64,000 nt of DNA from Trebonia sp050013875 (GTDB lineage Bacteria; Actinomycetota; Actinomycetes; Streptosporangiales; Streptosporangiaceae). A model generated the notes under the pieces. It was given only the letters and a program-made list of their open reading frames with translations, had not been told where the DNA came from and ran no database searches. The stretch's first letter is position 1. Every line of letters begins with the position of its first letter. The DNA is taken from positions 1 through 64,000 of the forward strand of contig JBEKEK010000015.1 in NCBI GenBank assembly GCA_050013875.1. Direction: 5' to 3'. A program made the position numbers and the translations under genes. Of the stretch, positions 15,472 through 23,195 are shown in pieces.

Positions 15472-18400
15472 ATGGCATCGCTGCAGCACAGTGATCCGCG
15501 GCATGTTGGCGCCTACCGTCTGATCGAACGGCTCGCGGTCGGCGGGATGGGGATCGTTTACCTGGGGGAATCGCAGAGCGGCAGGAAAGTCGCCGTCAAG
15601 CTGATCCGCCTCGAGCAAGCGGGCGAGCCTGAATTCCGGGCGCGGTTCCGGAGCGAGATCGCGGCTTGCCGACTGGTCAGCGGTTTCCACACGGCCGCCT
15701 TCATCGACGCCGACCCCGACGCGGACCGGCCGTGGATGGTCACGCAGTACGTGCCCGGCCCGTCCTTGGATGCCAAGGTCAGCCGCGATGGCGCACTGGC
15801 ACCGGCGGCGGTGCACCAGCTGGCGGCCGCGCTGGCCGAGGGCCTTGACGCCATTCACTCCGCTGGCCTCGTTCACCGGGACCTCAAGCCGGGCAACATC
15901 ATCATGGCCGACGACGGCCCCCGGATCATCGACTTCGGCATCGCCAAGCGGACCGGGGACAGCGGCGATCTGCGGCTGACCGCTACCGGGATGGTCGTCG
16001 GCACGCCCGCATTCCTGTCACCCGAGCAGCTCGGCAACGATGGTGCCGTCGGCCCTGCCAGCGACATCTTCTCCCTTGGGAGCGTGCTCGCCTTCGCCGC
16101 CACCGGCCGCGCCCCGTTCGACGTGGGCGACCTGAGCGCGACCATCTACGCCGTCGTCAACCGGCCTCCCAACCTTCGCCTGGCGGCAGGTCCCCTGCTC
16201 GATATCGTCACCGCCTGCCTGGCCAAGGACCCGGCCCGCCGCCCCACCGCCGCCGCCCTGCTCACCTACCTGTACAGAACGCGCTCTTCGCTGTTCCCCG
16301 ACCCGGGCGTTAGCGGCAATGACAGCGACGGCCTGACCGTTGTCCCGGTGGCCGCCGCCGCCCCTGACCAGTCCCGCCCGCTGCCGCGAAACCCAGCCCT
16401 GGCCGGCTCCGAGGCTGCGGCCCGGACACCCGCCGAACCGGCCCCGGTGCGCGCCTACGTCAGGCGCGGCGCCCTGACGCGGCGCTCCCCGGCCGCGCAC
16501 GTCCCGGGCCCGCCGGTCCCGGTCTCAGCGGCCGCAGGGACCGCGGCTGATCTCCCCCAGGCAATGCCGTCGCCGGTGCAGGTGCGGCCCGCGCGGCACG
16601 GATGGCGGCTGGTCGCCTGCGGCGCGACGGGGCGCTGGCTCGCCTCCGCCAACGGGGACGGCATCATCACCTCGTGGCTGGCCGCGCCCGGCCAGCCGGT
16701 GCGGTCCTGGCCGGCCGGGGCGGGGGTGCGCGCCATGACCGCCGGTCCCGATGACCTGCTGGTCGTTGCGACCGATGACGGGCGCGTCCGGGCCTGGGAT
16801 GTCGCGACCGGGATCGGCCGCCGCTACCTGCCCGACAGCGTGGCCAGCCTCACCGGCCCGGGGGTCCGGGTCCGCGCCCTCGGCCTCGACCCCTCAGGCA
16901 GCTGGCTGGGGGCCAGCATTGACGGCCGGCTGCTGCTCTGGGACGTGACCGACCCGGCCGAGCCGCTACTGGCCGCCAAGTTGCCGACTCGGGCCGAGGT
17001 GACGGCGCTGGCGTTCGACGACACCGGCTGGCGGCTCGCCACCGGCGGCGCGGACGGCAAGGTCCACGTCTGGGACCTCGCCGAGCTCGCGGACGCGAGG
17101 CCGGTGCCCGCGACGCCTGGCGCCTCGGCGTTCGACGCGGTGCCGCTTGAGACCACCTGGATCCACCCGCCCGGCACCCTGCCGGACGCGAGCCGGCCGC
17201 GGTCCGGACGGGTGCTGGCATTGGCCTGGGATGACACCAGCGACCGGTGGCTCAGTGTCGGCGCGCACGGCCGCCCTGACAGCGCCGCCGGGCAACCCGC
17301 GGCGACCGACAGCATCGGGATCGACGGCGTTCCGCTCCGCGCCGCCGCGCTCAGCTCCAGTGGCGGCTTCGCGGCGATGATCGATGACGCCCGCGGGCGC
17401 GTGTACCTCACCAATCTTGACGGCCCGGCCGATGGCGGCGCGGCTGGCCCGCGGGTGCTTGACGGGACCGGCCTGAGCGTCACCGGCGTCGCGTTCGCCG
17501 GCTCGGGGACGCTCGCGATCGGCGGCAGCGACGGCTCGCTCCGGCTGTGGGACCCCGCTAGGCGCGCCACCCGGCTGGTCAAGGCGGCTGGCAGTCCGGT
17601 CACCGCGGTCGCCGCCTCGCCCGGGGGCGACCGTCTGGTGGTCAGCGACAGGCGCGCCAAGCTGCACTCCTTCACCGCGGTGAACGGCTCTTTCGAGCCC
17701 GGCTGGGCCGTCGACTCCCCGCCGGCCGGCGAGTGCCTGGCGTTCCGGGCGGACGGGACCCGGCTGGTGACGGCCGGGGACGTGGTGCGGATCTGGGAGG
17801 CGGCGGACGGGTCGCCGGCCGGGATCCTGCCGGGGCGGACCGGACGAGGCCGGGCCGTCGCGGCCGACCACGACGGCAACCGCATCGCGGTGGCGTGGGC
17901 GGAGGCGGTCGTCAGCGTCTGGCAGGGCAGCAAGCTGCTGTGGGAGCTGACCGGCCACCACGGCGCGGTCCTGACGGTCGCGTTCGGCCCGCGCCCCGGC
18001 CTGCTGCTGTCGGCCGGCGACGACCACACGATCCGGACCTGGGACCTGGCGACCGGTAAGGAAGTCGCGTGCCACACCGCACTCGGGTACCGGGTCACGG
18101 TCCTCGCCGCCAGCCGATCGGGCGGTGCGATCGCGGGCGGCTGCGCTGACGGCACGATCCGGCTGTGCGAGGGCGGCGAGCCGGACACGCTGCCCGACTG
18201 GACCGGCGCGCCCGTGCTTGCGGGCCACGTGCACGGCATCACCGCGATGAGCTTCGACCGCGGCGGCCGGTTCCTGGCCACCGCCAGCAGGGACGGGACC
18301 GCGCGCATCTGGGACCTGGCCACCCGCTCGGCGACCACCGTGCTGCTGCCAGGGGCGGCGGCCGTGGTCTCCGCCGACGGGACCTGGCGCGGCCTCGGCG

Positions 18401-18474
18401 AGACCGACGGGCTTATCTGGCAGGCGGTCGGCCTGAGCCGGGTGCCCCTTCCCACCTTGGAGGCAGGCACATGA
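15472..18474 (+). CDS. Ser/Thr protein kinase fused to a WD40-type beta-propeller
   Basis: A 1000-residue cytosolic protein. The kinase domain (about 12-275) is complete: glycine loop LAVGGMGIVYLGE, VAVKLI lysine, HRDLKPGNI, DFGIAK and the PAFLSPEQL segment; it is of the eukaryotic-like Hanks type. A Pro/Ala-rich linker (about 280-385) follows, then ~600 residues of WD-like repeats with endings such as VRAWDVATG, VHVWDLAEL, LRLWDPARR, IRTWDLATG and ARIWDLATR. No membrane helix is present, unlike PknB-type kinases with external sensors. The ATG after AGGGGG was chosen over upstream Met codons. It overlaps the next gene as ATGA, so the two are made together. The propeller probably scaffolds substrates or partners. 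Confidence 0.93.
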   Translation: MASLQHSDPRHVGAYRLIERLAVGGMGIVYLGESQSGRKVAVKLIRLEQAGEPEFRARFRSEIAACRLVSGFHTAAFIDADPDADRPWMVTQYVPGPSLDAKVSRDGALAPAAVHQLAAALAEGLDAIHSAGLVHRDLKPGNIIMADDGPRIIDFGIAKRTGDSGDLRLTATGMVVGTPAFLSPEQLGNDGAVGPASDIFSLGSVLAFAATGRAPFDVGDLSATIYAVVNRPPNLRLAAGPLLDIVTACLAKDPARRPTAAALLTYLYRTRSSLFPDPGVSGNDSDGLTVVPVAAAAPDQSRPLPRNPALAGSEAAARTPAEPAPVRAYVRRGALTRRSPAAHVPGPPVPVSAAAGTAADLPQAMPSPVQVRPARHGWRLVACGATGRWLASANGDGIITSWLAAPGQPVRSWPAGAGVRAMTAGPDDLLVVATDDGRVRAWDVATGIGRRYLPDSVASLTGPGVRVRALGLDPSGSWLGASIDGRLLLWDVTDPAEPLLAAKLPTRAEVTALAFDDTGWRLATGGADGKVHVWDLAELADARPVPATPGASAFDAVPLETTWIHPPGTLPDASRPRSGRVLALAWDDTSDRWLSVGAHGRPDSAAGQPAATDSIGIDGVPLRAAALSSSGGFAAMIDDARGRVYLTNLDGPADGGAAGPRVLDGTGLSVTGVAFAGSGTLAIGGSDGSLRLWDPARRATRLVKAAGSPVTAVAASPGGDRLVVSDRRAKLHSFTAVNGSFEPGWAVDSPPAGECLAFRADGTRLVTAGDVVRIWEAADGSPAGILPGRTGRGRAVAADHDGNRIAVAWAEAVVSVWQGSKLLWELTGHHGAVLTVAFGPRPGLLLSAGDDHTIRTWDLATGKEVACHTALGYRVTVLAASRSGGAIAGGCADGTIRLCEGGEPDTLPDWTGAPVLAGHVHGITAMSFDRGGRFLATASRDGTARIWDLATRSATTVLLPGAAAVVSADGTWRGLGETDGLIWQAVGLSRVPLPTLEAGT

Positions 18475-20351
18475 GCGACTCCTCAGCGGAGATATCGCGG
18501 CTGCGCTCGGAGGTCTCTGACCTGAGGCACCAGGTCGGCAAGGTCTCCGGGCTCGGCGACCGGCTGCGCACGGTCGAGCGGACGGTGGAGAGCATCCCGT
18601 CCGCCCTGCATGACCTGGCGCGGCGGCAGACGGCGCTGCAGGACACGCTGAACAACCTGGTCCAGATGTACGAGCGGGACCGCATCGTGCAGGCCGCCCA
18701 TAACGAGCTCACCGTCGCCGAGCGTGAATGGCAGGCGAGGTTCGGCCGCTACGAGGATGCCCGCAACATGGCCGCGAGCATCATCGATGTGGTCGCCAGC
18801 GGCCATATCGACCGCACGGTGGTGCTCGACGTCACCGAGCGGCTCGCGATCCAGACGCCCCGCTACTGGGTGGCGCAGGCGACGCTCGCGGTCGCCGCCT
18901 GGCTCAGCGACGACCAGCGGCAGCACCGCGAGGCGCTCGACTTCGCGCTGAACCTCGACTACGAGAAGACGACCCTGTTCATGGCGCTCTTGCTGCGTGA
19001 CACCGACCGCGACGAGGCCCTGCAGGAATGGCTGGCCGCCTACCTGTCCCGGCTAACGCCGGTGCGCCTGCCGCGCCACTTTCAGGTCGTCATCGACGCG
19101 GCGACCGGGAAGGCCTTCGGCGACGGCGCGGCGCCCCGGCTGGGGCAGCAGATGGGCGACTGGTACAACGACGAGGGCGGCCGCCAGGACATCCTCGACG
19201 CCACGGTCAGCGATTGGAAGCGGCGGCTGCTCAACCTCGGCGCGTCCGCCGGGGACCAGCCTCGCTTCCCGCTGCTGACCGCCAACCAGCAGGCGTGGAA
19301 GGCGCTGGCTGGCCGGTATGAGGCCAGCCGCGCCATCGAGGAGGCCGCCCGGTACTTCCCCGGGCGTTTCGCGGCCGGCGCGCAGGTGTCGGGTGACATC
19401 CGTCAGGAGCTGGCCGGGCTGCTGGCTGACCTGGCCAGGACCGAAGATCCCGACGAGGAAGAGCTGCGCGGCCGGATCAACCTGAACCGGGCCATCACGC
19501 TGGCCAAGGGCGACCCTGACGCCGCCCGGGCCATGGTCGTCGCGGACGAGGAGAGCCGCCGGAGCACGCTGAACATCGTGGGCATGGTCAGCCAGGCTGC
19601 CTTCCCGGCACGCGCCGGCGGCCCGCCGCCGTCCCCCAGCGTGACCGAACTGCTCGCGATCGTGCTGAGCCAGAAGTTCATCGTCGCGGCGGCGGAGGAG
19701 CTGCGCGAAGACCTCCCGGCCGTGGGCACGGTCGAGATCACCGTCACGTTCGGTGAGCGCCCGTGGGTGTGCCGCTTCGAGTGCGCGGACCCGGCCAGCA
19801 GGACCCGGCCGGCGCTGCGCGGGCAGGCCGAGGAGCAGGCCACGAAGGTCAGCGCCCAGATCGACAGGGAAACCAAACGGCGCCTCGGCAGGCTCGAGTG
19901 GCTCAAGAAGTGGGGCTGCCCGAGCGGGCTGGCCGCCGCCGCCGGGCTGGCCGGCGCGGCGTTTATCCCTGGGGATCCCCGTGAGCTGCTGATCCCGGCC
20001 TTCGTGGTGCTGGTCCCGTCGGTCCTGGGGCTGAGCCGGCTGCCCACGGTCGTCCGGCGCGCCGCCGATCAAACCGAGGCGGAAAAGCGGGCCGTCAGAG
20101 GCCAGTTCAACGCCGCCGCCGATGAACTCGCCGACGTGTTCGCCGCCGACCTCAGCAGCGCCGAGGTTCACCTGCCGAGCCTGCGCCGCTATGTGCTCGG
20201 CCTGACTCAGGAGAGCGTCAGCGCGGCCACCCGGCCGGTGCCGGCCATTCCGCTGCCGAAGACGCGCGAGTTCCCGCCCTGGAACCCCAGCCCGCCCCGA
20301 CGGCACCCCGAGATCGAGACCGAGGACGACCCGCCCTCGCTGCGCGGCTAG
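18471..20351 (+). CDS. Coiled-coil/membrane protein of unknown function, partner of the kinase-WD40 protein
   Basis: A 626-residue protein not assigned to a family. Residues 1-70 are heptad-rich (SAEISRLRSEVSDLRHQVGKV, LRTVERTVESI) and predict a coiled coil. The middle (about 70-400) is helical and contains a stretch like a helical-repeat platform (EALDFALNLDYEKTTLFMALLLRD). Residues about 465-545 are charged, then two adjacent hydrophobic segments (GLAAAAGLAGAAFIPG and LLIPAFVVLVPSVLGL, about 480-515) suggest a membrane hairpin near the C-terminus, with a Pro-rich tail. Start overlaps the kinase stop by four bases. Tight coupling marks it as a substrate or effector of the kinase; function unknown. 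Confidence 0.85.
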   Translation: MSDSSAEISRLRSEVSDLRHQVGKVSGLGDRLRTVERTVESIPSALHDLARRQTALQDTLNNLVQMYERDRIVQAAHNELTVAEREWQARFGRYEDARNMAASIIDVVASGHIDRTVVLDVTERLAIQTPRYWVAQATLAVAAWLSDDQRQHREALDFALNLDYEKTTLFMALLLRDTDRDEALQEWLAAYLSRLTPVRLPRHFQVVIDAATGKAFGDGAAPRLGQQMGDWYNDEGGRQDILDATVSDWKRRLLNLGASAGDQPRFPLLTANQQAWKALAGRYEASRAIEEAARYFPGRFAAGAQVSGDIRQELAGLLADLARTEDPDEEELRGRINLNRAITLAKGDPDAARAMVVADEESRRSTLNIVGMVSQAAFPARAGGPPPSPSVTELLAIVLSQKFIVAAAEELREDLPAVGTVEITVTFGERPWVCRFECADPASRTRPALRGQAEEQATKVSAQIDRETKRRLGRLEWLKKWGCPSGLAAAAGLAGAAFIPGDPRELLIPAFVVLVPSVLGLSRLPTVVRRAADQTEAEKRAVRGQFNAAADELADVFAADLSSAEVHLPSLRRYVLGLTQESVSAATRPVPAIPLPKTREFPPWNPSPPRRHPEIETEDDPPSLRG

Positions 20352-20391
20352 TCGCTACTCGCACTCTTCTTGCTGTTATCAGGTGGTGTTG

Positions 20392-20465
20392 CCGTTATCG
20401 TGTGCATTTTTGGGCTCTATACGACCTGAACTGCACACAATAACCATTATCGGTCTATTTGTCGG
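20392..20465. repeat. Intergenic palindromic repeat, copy X
   Basis: A 74-base unit with ATCGTGTGC at one side and GCACACAA at the other, similar along its whole length to 35417-35490. It separates the convergent plus-strand membrane-protein gene from the minus-strand 86-residue gene, whose stop codon lies inside it. It could form a hairpin serving as a bidirectional terminator, or be a small mobile repeat. Confidence 0.65.
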
Positions 20466-20707
20466 GCTAGCGGGGACGGGGGTAACGGCGCCAGCGGGAC
20501 CTCGCGGCCGCTCTCGAAGCGGCGGATGACCTCACTGCGGCCGTCCCGCATCACGACGACCGCCTGCGGCACGCCGTGAAAGCTGCGGAAGCGGGCGTCT
20601 TCAAGCGCGGTGGTAAGGCCCTTGAGCGTGTACGCGTAGACCTGGGTCACCTCGCCCGGTCCGCTGTCCGCGTCCCGCACGACGTAGGCCCTGCCGACCG
20701 TGGTCAT
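20447..20707 (-). CDS. Conserved-looking small protein of unknown function
   Basis: An 86-residue frame starting at the ATG after GGGAGGGG. It reads as an alpha/beta protein (GRAYVVRDADSGPGEVTQVYAYTLKGL, then VPQAVVVMRDGRSEVIRRFESG). No family recognised. The last few codons and the stop fall within the repeat X, so the C-terminus (ARQIDR) may be repeat-derived. It is convergent with the kinase operon. Confidence 0.6.
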   Translation of the reverse strand: MTTVGRAYVVRDADSGPGEVTQVYAYTLKGLTTALEDARFRSFHGVPQAVVVMRDGRSEVIRRFESGREVPLAPLPPSPLARQIDR

Positions 20708-20798
20708 GGTGCGCCCCTCCCCCGTACGCACCCGTCCCAGCAATCACGGTAGCAACAGCGTTGTCAGGCCACCTCGGGGAGCCCAGCCTTGCCCGCTG

Positions 20799-21632
20799 TT
20801 ACTTCAGCAGGGCGCCTCCGTCGACCGGCAGGGTCACCCCGGTGATGTAGCGGCCCTCGTCGGAGGAGAGGAAGACGATGGCGTTGCTGATGTCCTCCGG
20901 CTCGACCCAGCTGATCGGCAGCACGTGCATCAGCTGCGCGACCGGGGCCACATCGTCCGGTCCCGGGTTCTCCACGTCCGGCCGGAACAGCCGGTAGGTC
21001 CCCTCGTTCATGAACATGGGCGTGTTCACGTTGGTCGGGTGGACCGAGTTGACCCGGATGCGGTGCTGGCCGAGCTCCACCGCCAGCGACCGCATCAGCC
21101 CGACGACACCGTGCTTGGCGGACACGTAGTGGCTCATGTTCGGCAGCGCGTGCATCCCGCCGACCGAACTGGTCAGCACGATCGACCCGCCCCGGCCGCC
21201 CGCGATCAGGTGCGGGACGGCCGCCCGGGCGGTGTTCCACAGGCCGGTCAGGTTGATGTCGATGGTGTCCTTCCAGTTGCCGGCCGCCATCGACTCGACC
21301 GGGCCGCCGATGCTGGCGATGCCGGCGTTGGCCACCACGATGTCCAGCCGGCCGAGCTCGGCCACACCGTCGTCGACCGCGGCCTTGACCGCGTCGAAGT
21401 CGCGCACATCGGCCTGGACGGCGACGATCCGCCGGTCCTGCGCCTCCACCAGCTTGACGGTCTCGGCCAGGTCGTCCGCGGTGGCCATGGGGAGCGCGCC
21501 GGGGACGTTGTGGCAGATGTCGATGGCGATGATGTCGGCCCCCTCCTGGGCCAGCCGCACCGCGTGGCTGCGGCCCTGACCGCGTCCGGCGCCGGTGATG
21601 AAAGCGACTTTGCCTTCGGCTCTTCCTGGCAT
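20799..21632 (-). CDS. Mycofactocin-type SDR oxidoreductase
   Basis: A 277-residue short-chain dehydrogenase. The N-terminus KVAFITGAGRGQGRSHAVRLAQEGADIIAIDIC is the hallmark of the actinobacterial group whose NAD is held tightly and recycled through the peptide cofactor mycofactocin. Ser in LTSSVGG and the YVSAK pair complete the active site. Start ATG follows GAGGTAAAG. It is the last gene of a minus-strand run P450-large-FAD-FeS-SDR and probably oxidises an alcohol produced earlier in the same pathway. No mycofactocin biosynthesis gene is in this window. Confidence 0.92.
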   Translation of the reverse strand: MPGRAEGKVAFITGAGRGQGRSHAVRLAQEGADIIAIDICHNVPGALPMATADDLAETVKLVEAQDRRIVAVQADVRDFDAVKAAVDDGVAELGRLDIVVANAGIASIGGPVESMAAGNWKDTIDINLTGLWNTARAAVPHLIAGGRGGSIVLTSSVGGMHALPNMSHYVSAKHGVVGLMRSLAVELGQHRIRVNSVHPTNVNTPMFMNEGTYRLFRPDVENPGPDDVAPVAQLMHVLPISWVEPEDISNAIVFLSSDEGRYITGVTLPVDGGALLK

Positions 21633-21643
21633 GGGCTTTACCT

Positions 21644-22213
21644 CTATTCCTGGGTTGTCGTCTGCCTGCGGTCGGGGGTGGCCCGCTGCCCGCAGTCGGC
21701 GGCCGCCCGCACGGCCGCCAGGATGCCCTGGTAGCCGGTGCAGCGGCACAGGTTGCCGGACAGGGCTGCCCGGATCTGCTCGTCGGTCGGGTCGCGATGA
21801 TCCCGCAGGAACGCGGTCACCGAGATGACGAAGCCGGGAGTGCAGAAGCCGCACTGCAGCCCGTGGTGCTCGCGGAAGGCGTTCTGCACGGCCGACAGTT
21901 CGACCGCCCCCGGCTCCGCCCCGCTGGCGGCGATGCCCTCGATGGTGGTGACCTCGCCGCCGTCGGCCTGCACGGCGAAGACCAGGCAGGCGCGGACGGC
22001 CTGCCCGCCGGCTTCGTTCCCATCCGCGCGGGCGTCTTCATCGGGGGACTTCAGCAGGACGGTGCACGCGCCGCAGACGCCGTGCTCGCAGCCGACGTGC
22101 GTGCCGGTCAGCTGGCAGCGCTCGCGCAGGAAGTCGGCCAGGGTCAGCCTCGGCTCCACCCGCGCCCGCCTGAGCCTGCCGTTGACCCGGATCTCGATGC
22201 CGATGTCAGGCAC
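21644..22213 (-). CDS. Molybdenum hydroxylase small subunit, 2x[2Fe-2S] (XdhC/CoxS-like)
   Basis: A 189-residue electron-transfer subunit. The plant-type ferredoxin cluster motif is CEHGVCGACTVLL, and the second, alpha-helical cluster is bound by QCGFCTPGF and NLCRCTGYQ. It passes electrons from the molybdenum site to the FAD subunit. The GTG start lies within the stop region of the FAD gene, overlapping it by eight bases. An acidic insert (SPDEDARADGNEAGG) between the domains is unusual. Confidence 0.93.
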   Translation of the reverse strand: MPDIGIEIRVNGRLRRARVEPRLTLADFLRERCQLTGTHVGCEHGVCGACTVLLKSPDEDARADGNEAGGQAVRACLVFAVQADGGEVTTIEGIAASGAEPGAVELSAVQNAFREHHGLQCGFCTPGFVISVTAFLRDHRDPTDEQIRAALSGNLCRCTGYQGILAAVRAAADCGQRATPDRRQTTTQE

Positions 22214-23195
22214 TGACCGCCTCCGCCTCCTCGCCGAGCGCTTCCCTGACTGCCCGCTGCCAGGCGGTGGCGACCAGGGCCGCGCCCACGCGCTTGCGGT
22301 AGGCGGCCGGCCCGTGCCGGTCGGACGGCACCGACTCGAGGCCGTCCATGGCGGCCTGCCCGATCTCCCTGGCGCGGGCGGCCGCGATGAGGTCGCCCGC
22401 GAGGCTGCCGATGAGGTTCGCCTCGACCGCCGCCGCGCGCAGCGGGGTCGGGCCGAGCCCGAACAGGCCGATGGCGCACCGGCTGACCCGCGCGCGGCCG
22501 GCGCCCTGTTCCCCGGTGCCCCGGCCGGTACCGTCCGGTCCCGGGCCATCCGCTCGCGGGCCGTCCTCGAGCTCGATCGCGATCGCGGCCCCGGCCACCG
22601 CGAAGTCGCCCGGCCGCCGGGAGAACTCCTCGATCGCGAACCCGGCCCGGCTGCCGCCAGTCCTGAACACGACCCCGGTCAGCAGCTCATCCGGTTCCAG
22701 CGCGGTGCTCCAGATGCCGGTGAAGAACTCGTTCGCGGTGATCGACCGCCGGCCGCGGGGCGACACCGTCTCGATGGCCGCGTCGAGGGTCAGCGCCACC
22801 GCCGGGTACTCGGCGGCGGCCTCGGCGTGCGCCAGCGACCCGCCGATGGTGCCGCGGTTGCGGATCTGGAAGTGGCCGATCAGCGGGGTGGCCAGGGCCA
22901 GCAGCGGGACGTTCGCCGCTACCAGGGCCGACCGGCCGATCGCCGCCTGCGTGGTGCCCGCGCCAATCCACACGGCCCCGCCGAACACGGCCCCGTCGCG
23001 GCCGGAGATCCCGCGCATCCCGGGCACGTCTCGTATGTCGATCAGATGCCCGAAGGCCGCCAGCCGGAGCGCCAGCAGCGGGATGAGGCTCTGCCCGCCC
23101 GCGATCAGCTTCGCGCCGTCGCCCAGCTCGGCGAGCAGTTCCACGGCCTCCTTGACGCTGGCAGGCGCGTGGTACTCGAACGGCGCGGGCTTCAC
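22206..23195 (-). CDS. Molybdenum hydroxylase FAD-binding medium subunit (CoxM-like)
   Basis: A 329-residue subunit of the CO dehydrogenase/xanthine dehydrogenase superfamily. FAD-binding motifs are AGGQSLIP (about residue 32) and the TIGGSLAHAE segment (about 116). The C-terminal CODH_C domain follows, interrupted by a Gly/Pro/Asp-rich insert (about residues 225-250). It transfers electrons from the iron-sulphur subunit to an acceptor. GTG start overlaps the large-subunit stop as GTGA. The three genes are in the order large-FAD-FeS on the transcript. Confidence 0.93.
   Translation of the reverse strand: MKPAPFEYHAPASVKEAVELLAELGDGAKLIAGGQSLIPLLALRLAAFGHLIDIRDVPGMRGISGRDGAVFGGAVWIGAGTTQAAIGRSALVAANVPLLALATPLIGHFQIRNRGTIGGSLAHAEAAAEYPAVALTLDAAIETVSPRGRRSITANEFFTGIWSTALEPDELLTGVVFRTGGSRAGFAIEEFSRRPGDFAVAGAAIAIELEDGPRADGPGPDGTGRGTGEQGAGRARVSRCAIGLFGLGPTPLRAAAVEANLIGSLAGDLIAAARAREIGQAAMDGLESVPSDRHGPAAYRKRVGAALVATAWQRAVREALGEEAEAVSA

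Noticed and set aside
16824..18470. Long minus-strand frame opposite the kinase-WD40 gene
   Set aside because: Low-complexity Ser/Ala/Pro/Arg translation caused by third-position GC; the plus-strand WD40 repeats explain the sequence.
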